Source: Nitrosomonas sp. (GTDB lineage: Bacteria; Pseudomonadota; Gammaproteobacteria; Burkholderiales; Nitrosomonadaceae). Taken from it: a DNA stretch of 9,145 nucleotides. Below, one piece after another: positions 6,052-9,145 of this stretch (positions are counted from its first letter, which is position 1; each line of letters opens with the position of its first letter). The stretch is taken from positions 1 to 9,145 of the forward strand of contig JAJFJI010000364.1 in the NCBI GenBank assembly GCA_021774205.1. Direction: 5' to 3'. The position numbers and the translations under genes were made by a program. Below the pieces are notes generated by a model. The model was not told where the DNA came from. It searched no databases and was given only the letters and a program-made list of their open reading frames with translations.

Positions 6052-6909
6052 ATGAGTCAGGAATCAAGTCACTATTATGTGCCAGCCCCATCAGCATATC
6101 CAATTGTTGGATCTACGGCACTTCTCTTCATGGGTTTTGGCGCAGCACTAACCATGAATAAAATAGAGTTAGGCTATGGATTATTAGCCATCGGTTTTGC
6201 CATTCTCATTTATATGTGTTTTGCCTGGTTTGGCACAGTAGCACGTGAAAGTGAGAGTGGAAAATATAATGCAGATGTTGATAAATCATTTCGCTGGGGA
6301 ATGAGTTGGTTTATTCTTTCTGAAGTCATGTTTTTTTGCGCTTTTTTTGGCGCGTTATTTTATATGCGCGTGTTTTCTATTCCTTGGTTGGAAAACGAAA
6401 GTGTCATGTTAGGTAATGAATTCTGGTCAACTTATGACGGTAGTTGGCCAACTACCGGACCAGGTGAACATGAAGCATTTACGCCAATGGGCGCATGGGG
6501 CTTACCTGCCATTAACACATTGATACTGCTGACATCCGGTGTGACATGTACCTTGGCACACTGGGCGCTTAAGGAAAACAGACGCGATGGGCTTAAAAAG
6601 TGGTTGTTAGCAACAATTTTTCTAGGCGTCTTATTTATTGGCTTGCAAGCCTACGAATATGTTCATGCCTACAATGATCTCAATTTGAAACTGACTTCTG
6701 GCGCATACGGTTCAACATTCTTTATGCTGACAGGGTTCCATGGTTTCCATGTGACACTGGGCGCAATTATGCTGATTGTTATTTATTTCCGCTGTGCAGC
6801 AGGCCATTTCACCCCAGAACATCATTTTGGTTTTGAAGGTGTTGCGTGGTATTGGCACTTTGTTGACGTGGTATGGTTGGGATTGTTTGTATTCGTTTAC
6901 TTAATGTAA
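6052..6909 (+). CDS. coxC: Cytochrome c oxidase subunit III
   Basis: Subunit III binds lipid and stabilises the catalytic subunit and its proton uptake during turnover. The 285-residue product has seven membrane helices (about 16-36, 40-62, 81-106, 150-171, 182-205, 219-246 and 262-284). Conserved motifs include WFILSEVMFF with the buried Glu91, HWALKE (170-175), QAYEY (199-203), GFHGFHV with His230 and His233, and the closing GVAWYWHFVDVVWL. AAGGAGG at 6039-6045 is the strongest ribosome site in the cluster and fixes the ATG. The 85-bp gap before it contains a loose TTATTCA/TGAATAA dyad (5979-5985 and 6024-6030). Confidence 0.97.
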   Translation: MSQESSHYYVPAPSAYPIVGSTALLFMGFGAALTMNKIELGYGLLAIGFAILIYMCFAWFGTVARESESGKYNADVDKSFRWGMSWFILSEVMFFCAFFGALFYMRVFSIPWLENESVMLGNEFWSTYDGSWPTTGPGEHEAFTPMGAWGLPAINTLILLTSGVTCTLAHWALKENRRDGLKKWLLATIFLGVLFIGLQAYEYVHAYNDLNLKLTSGAYGSTFFMLTGFHGFHVTLGAIMLIVIYFRCAAGHFTPEHHFGFEGVAWYWHFVDVVWLGLFVFVYLM

Positions 6910-6930
6910 GAAACAATAACAATTATTTCC

Positions 6931-7002
6931 CAATAACGTAAGATTCCAGCTTTTACACCAAAGCGGTTAGTGTGAAAGACTGGGATCTTTCAGATGTTAT
7001 TG
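6931..7002 (+). repeat. Long imperfect inverted repeat (19-pair stem with outer 7-bp arms) after coxC
   Basis: AAGATTCCAGCTTTTACAC (6940-6958) pairs with GTGTGAAAGACTGGGATCTT (6970-6989). This gives nineteen pairs, two of them G-T, with one bulged A (6979) and an 11-nt loop. Outside it, CAATAAC (6931-6937) matches GTTATTG (6996-7002) perfectly across a small internal loop. It begins about 20 nt after the coxC stop. Only TTT follows the inner stem, so it is a poor intrinsic terminator. It may be a processing, stability or attenuation element, or a small repeat-family palindrome. Confidence 0.6.
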
Positions 7003-7013
7003 ATTAAAATAAA

Positions 7014-7035
7014 GCAACCAATATTCATTAGTTGC
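7014..7035 (+). repeat. Second hairpin in the coxC-SURF1 gap
   Basis: GCAACCAAT (7014-7022) pairs with ATTAGTTGC (7027-7035) in eight of nine positions (one C-A mismatch) around a 4-nt loop, ATTC. It lies 11 nt after the larger inverted repeat. Confidence 0.4.
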
Positions 7036-7047
7036 GCTCAAAAATAA

Positions 7048-7097
7048 CCTACCTATCTTCTTATTTACCGGGTATCGTGAGTGAAGAGATAAGTAGG
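7048..7097 (+). repeat. Third inverted repeat in the coxC-SURF1 gap
   Basis: CCTACCTATCT (7048-7058) pairs with AGATAAGTAGG (7087-7097) in ten of eleven positions (one C-A mismatch), with a 28-nt loop. It ends 26 nt before the SURF1 start codon, so a fold here could affect SURF1 translation. Confidence 0.35.
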
Positions 7098-7123
7098 GTG
7101 TTTAGATATTAAGCAGATAAAAC

Positions 7124-7846
7124 ATGATTGTCCTGGGATATAGCTTTACACCAAAAATTTGGTCGATCATTGTTACGGCTGCGTTTGTTTTTATGTTTAT
7201 AGAGCTTGGTAATTGGCAACTTTCACGTGCAGATGAAAAAAATGCACGGCAGGCGCAGTTGGATATGCTGTCCCAGCAACCAATCACTTCGCTGCCTAAC
7301 ATGCGCGTCAAACTAGAAGATTTTCAATATCGAGAAGTTGAAATTAGTGGTGAGTATTTACCATCACACACAATTTATCTTGACAACAAAACGTACAAAG
7401 GTGTCGCAGGCTATCACGTACTTACACCGATTAAACTTGCTAATAGTTCGTTGCATGTATTAATCAATAGAGGGTGGGTAGCAGGAGGATTTGATCGGTC
7501 GGTTTTGCCTGATGTTCCGCTGGTACAAGGTGAGGTGATGGTTACCGGTATTGTCGTATCCCCGGAACAAAGAATGCTTCAACTCACCGATCAGGTAATA
7601 ACTGGCACTGTTTGGAATAACTTGGATGTACAACGCTACCAAGAAACGACCGGGCTCGAATTGCAGCCAATTCTTGTGTTGCAACAAGATCAATTAGAAG
7701 ACGGTTTGGTTCGTCAATGGGACAGACCTGATTCTGGATCTGCCAAGAATATGGGTTATGCAATCCAATGGTTTTCTCTAGCAGCAACAGCAATTATTAT
7801 TTTTTTGGTATTAAATGTTAAACGAAAACGTTCGGAAAGCAAATAG
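7124..7846 (+). CDS. SURF1 family cytochrome oxidase assembly protein
   Basis: SURF1 helps place heme a into CoxA. The 240-residue product has the family layout: one membrane helix near each end (about 12-28 and 211-230) with a periplasmic domain between. Motifs seen are LGNWQLSRADEK (28-39), GYHVLTPI (96-103), VLINRGWVAG (112-121) and the final GYAIQWFSLAA. The family usually has a His two residues before that GYA; here it is Asn209 (codon 7748-7750), followed by Met210. That His has been proposed as a heme ligand in bacterial Surf1. The ribosome site is weak (AAGCAGATAAAAC before the ATG), and the 214-bp upstream gap is full of inverted repeats. Its 3' end overlaps the next gene by 32 nt. 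Confidence 0.92.
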   Translation: MIVLGYSFTPKIWSIIVTAAFVFMFIELGNWQLSRADEKNARQAQLDMLSQQPITSLPNMRVKLEDFQYREVEISGEYLPSHTIYLDNKTYKGVAGYHVLTPIKLANSSLHVLINRGWVAGGFDRSVLPDVPLVQGEVMVTGIVVSPEQRMLQLTDQVITGTVWNNLDVQRYQETTGLELQPILVLQQDQLEDGLVRQWDRPDSGSAKNMGYAIQWFSLAATAIIIFLVLNVKRKRSESK

Positions 7847-8396
7847 GCGTAAGCTTGTAATTCTATTGGTATTATTGTGCTCCCCCGTGGTGCTTTCCTT
7901 TGTGTTGTACTTTAGCGATTATAGGCCGGGAAGTGCTAACTACGGCGAGCTAATTGAAATTCAAAAATTATCGGGTTCAGGGACCAATCAACAAGATAAC
8001 AACATTTTTCGGATGAAGGATTTGCATGGAAAGTGGGTGATGCTCATGGTTAATTCTGGTCATTGTGATGAAGCGTGTCAATTGAAGCTCTATCATATGC
8101 GTCAAGTTCGCTTAGTTCAAAATACTGAACAGCATCGTGTAGAACGGCTTTGGTTGATCGATGATAATGTTCCTGTGGATGCGGAACTCGTTGAGAAATA
8201 TGAAGGTACGCTATTTATTAATGCACGTGATAGTGAACTGCTGGACTTAATTCCAACCAGAGAATCTCAAAGAAATCATATTTTCTTTATTGATCCAATG
8301 GGGAATTTAATGATGCGCTTTCCTGAAGATCTTGATCCAACCCTAATGGGAAAAGATATTAAAAGACTATTGCATGTGTCTCAAGTAGAGCATTGA
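7815..8396 (+). CDS. SCO/thioredoxin-like membrane protein linked to cytochrome oxidase assembly
   Basis: The 193-residue product has a basic head, one membrane helix (about 14-33) and a periplasmic domain of thioredoxin-like flavour. It carries GHCDEACQ with Cys84 and Cys88 in CxxxC, the spacing used by SCO1/SenC copper chaperones, and later NHIFFIDPMGNLMMRF, in which His155 could match the third SCO copper ligand. Proteins of this type sit after SURF1 in betaproteobacterial oxidase clusters and are often annotated only as transmembrane or hypothetical. A role in copper delivery to, or thiol reduction of, the CuA site is likely but inferred. ATG 7815 lies inside the SURF1 3' end with no clear ribosome site, suggesting coupled translation. 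A clear 51-bp gap then leads to ctaB. Confidence 0.78.
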   Translation: MLNENVRKANRRKLVILLVLLCSPVVLSFVLYFSDYRPGSANYGELIEIQKLSGSGTNQQDNNIFRMKDLHGKWVMLMVNSGHCDEACQLKLYHMRQVRLVQNTEQHRVERLWLIDDNVPVDAELVEKYEGTLFINARDSELLDLIPTRESQRNHIFFIDPMGNLMMRFPEDLDPTLMGKDIKRLLHVSQVEH

Positions 8397-8447
8397 GCAA
8401 ATAAAATAAGAGTATTCAACTCGCATTGAAAAGAGGAGATGAATGAT

Positions 8448-9145
8448 ATGACAAGCAACAGCATCGCATGGCATGAAACGCTATCGCGGATTAATCAATT
8501 TTATCGGCTGACAAAACCACGGGTTGTATCGCTGATTGTTTTCACAGCAGTTATTGGTATGTTTCTTTCGGTACCGGGCGCAGTACCGATTGATACGTTG
8601 ATATTTGGCACCATAGGCATAGCATTAGTGGCAGGCGCGGCGGCTGCCCTAAATTGTCTGGTTGAACAAAAATTTGATGCAGTGATGGCGCGTACGCAAG
8701 GAAGACCGCTTCCGCAAGGAAAAGTCAGTGTTCCTGAGACTTTGTTTTTTTTATCTATTGTTGGTGGATCGGGTCTATTAATTCTTCACCAATGGGTAAA
8801 TCCATTAACGATGTGGTTAACATTAGCAACCTTTGTAGGTTATGCCATTATTTATACTGTGATTCTAAAGCCCCTGACACCACAGAATATTGTGATTGGT
8901 GGCGCTTCTGGTGCGATGCCACCAGTATTGGGTTGGACAGCAGTAACCGGAGAGATTACGGCAGATGCGTTGTTGTTATTCTTGATTATTTTTGCTTGGA
9001 CGCCCCCCCATTTTTGGGCATTAGCACTGTATCGGAAAAATGAATATGCAAAAATAGGCATGCCCATGCTGCCGGTTACTCATGGCGATCAATTTACACG
9101 CCTACACGTATTATTGTATACCGTGATATTGTGTATTGTCACCGC
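8448..9145 (+). CDS. ctaB: Heme O synthase (protoheme IX farnesyltransferase), C-terminus cut by window edge
   Basis: CtaB transfers a farnesyl group to heme B to make heme O, the precursor of heme A needed by CoxA. The visible 232 codons begin with FYRLTKPRVVSLIVFTAVIG (18-37), typical of the family's first helix. The prenyl-diphosphate/Mg-binding motif is NCLVEQKFDAVMARTQGRPL (69-88). Further features are the YTVILKP loop, GGASGAMPPVLGW, the AWTPPHFWALAL helix and EYAKIGMPMLPVTHG. This is the UbiA prenyltransferase fold, with the rest of the membrane helices outside the window. The ATG is supported by GAGGAG at 8433-8438; the ATG at 8443 is out of frame and stops at once. The gap from the preceding gene has no ctaA remnant. 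Confidence 0.95.
   Translation, partial: MTSNSIAWHETLSRINQFYRLTKPRVVSLIVFTAVIGMFLSVPGAVPIDTLIFGTIGIALVAGAAAALNCLVEQKFDAVMARTQGRPLPQGKVSVPETLFFLSIVGGSGLLILHQWVNPLTMWLTLATFVGYAIIYTVILKPLTPQNIVIGGASGAMPPVLGWTAVTGEITADALLLFLIIFAWTPPHFWALALYRKNEYAKIGMPMLPVTHGDQFTRLHVLLYTVILCIVT

Noticed and set aside
8792..9067. Open frames on both strands inside ctaB
   Set aside because: They are alternative-frame shadows of the clearly coding UbiA-type protein.

Overview
The window looks like chromosomal DNA of a betaproteobacterium. The gene order coxB-coxA-(small protein)-ctaG-DUF2970-coxC-SURF1-(SCO-like)-ctaB is the arrangement known from Betaproteobacteria. The AT-leaning composition and the flavour of the proteins suggest a Nitrosomonas-like ammonia oxidiser, but that genus guess is inference from gene order and recollection, not from any search.

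Layout. Positions 1-428 (minus strand) hold the N-terminus of a membrane-anchored protein, probably a family 51 glycosyltransferase (peptidoglycan transglycosylase/penicillin-binding protein), cut by the window edge. Positions 429-990 are a divergent intergenic region with a plausible promoter for each side. The promoter on the plus side is strong (TTGACT-17-TATAGT) and carries an inverted repeat centred on its -10 box. Positions 991-1747 encode a likely two-gene unit: a secreted Rap1a/Tai-family protein and a glycine-zipper lipoprotein. Positions 1748-2524 contain no credible gene but several inverted repeats, including a bulged 12-pair stem-loop.

From 2525 to the right edge runs an aa3-type (A1) cytochrome c oxidase cluster. 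CoxB (CuA subunit), CoxA (catalytic subunit) and CoxC are the structural core. Around them are copper and heme delivery factors: a 38-residue one-helix protein overlapping ctaG, CtaG/Cox11 (CuB insertion), a DUF2970 membrane protein, SURF1 (heme a insertion), a SCO/thioredoxin-like membrane protein with a CxxxC motif, and CtaB (heme O synthase, cut by the edge). Together they make, metallate and heme-load a terminal oxidase that takes electrons from cytochrome c to oxygen and pumps protons.

Points worth attention: (i) the coxC-SURF1 gap, where related clusters often carry a small DUF2909 gene, instead holds three consecutive inverted repeats, the first with 19 pairs plus a 7-bp outer arm; (ii) SURF1 has Asn-Met where the family usually has a conserved His just before the last membrane helix; (iii) ctaA (heme A synthase), often located between the SCO-like gene and ctaB, is absent from that position; (iv) the Rap1a-like/Gly-zipper lipoprotein pair has no visible secretion-system or effector context. 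I found no CRISPR array, tRNA, rRNA or intact mobile element. No clearly new system is demonstrable from this window alone.
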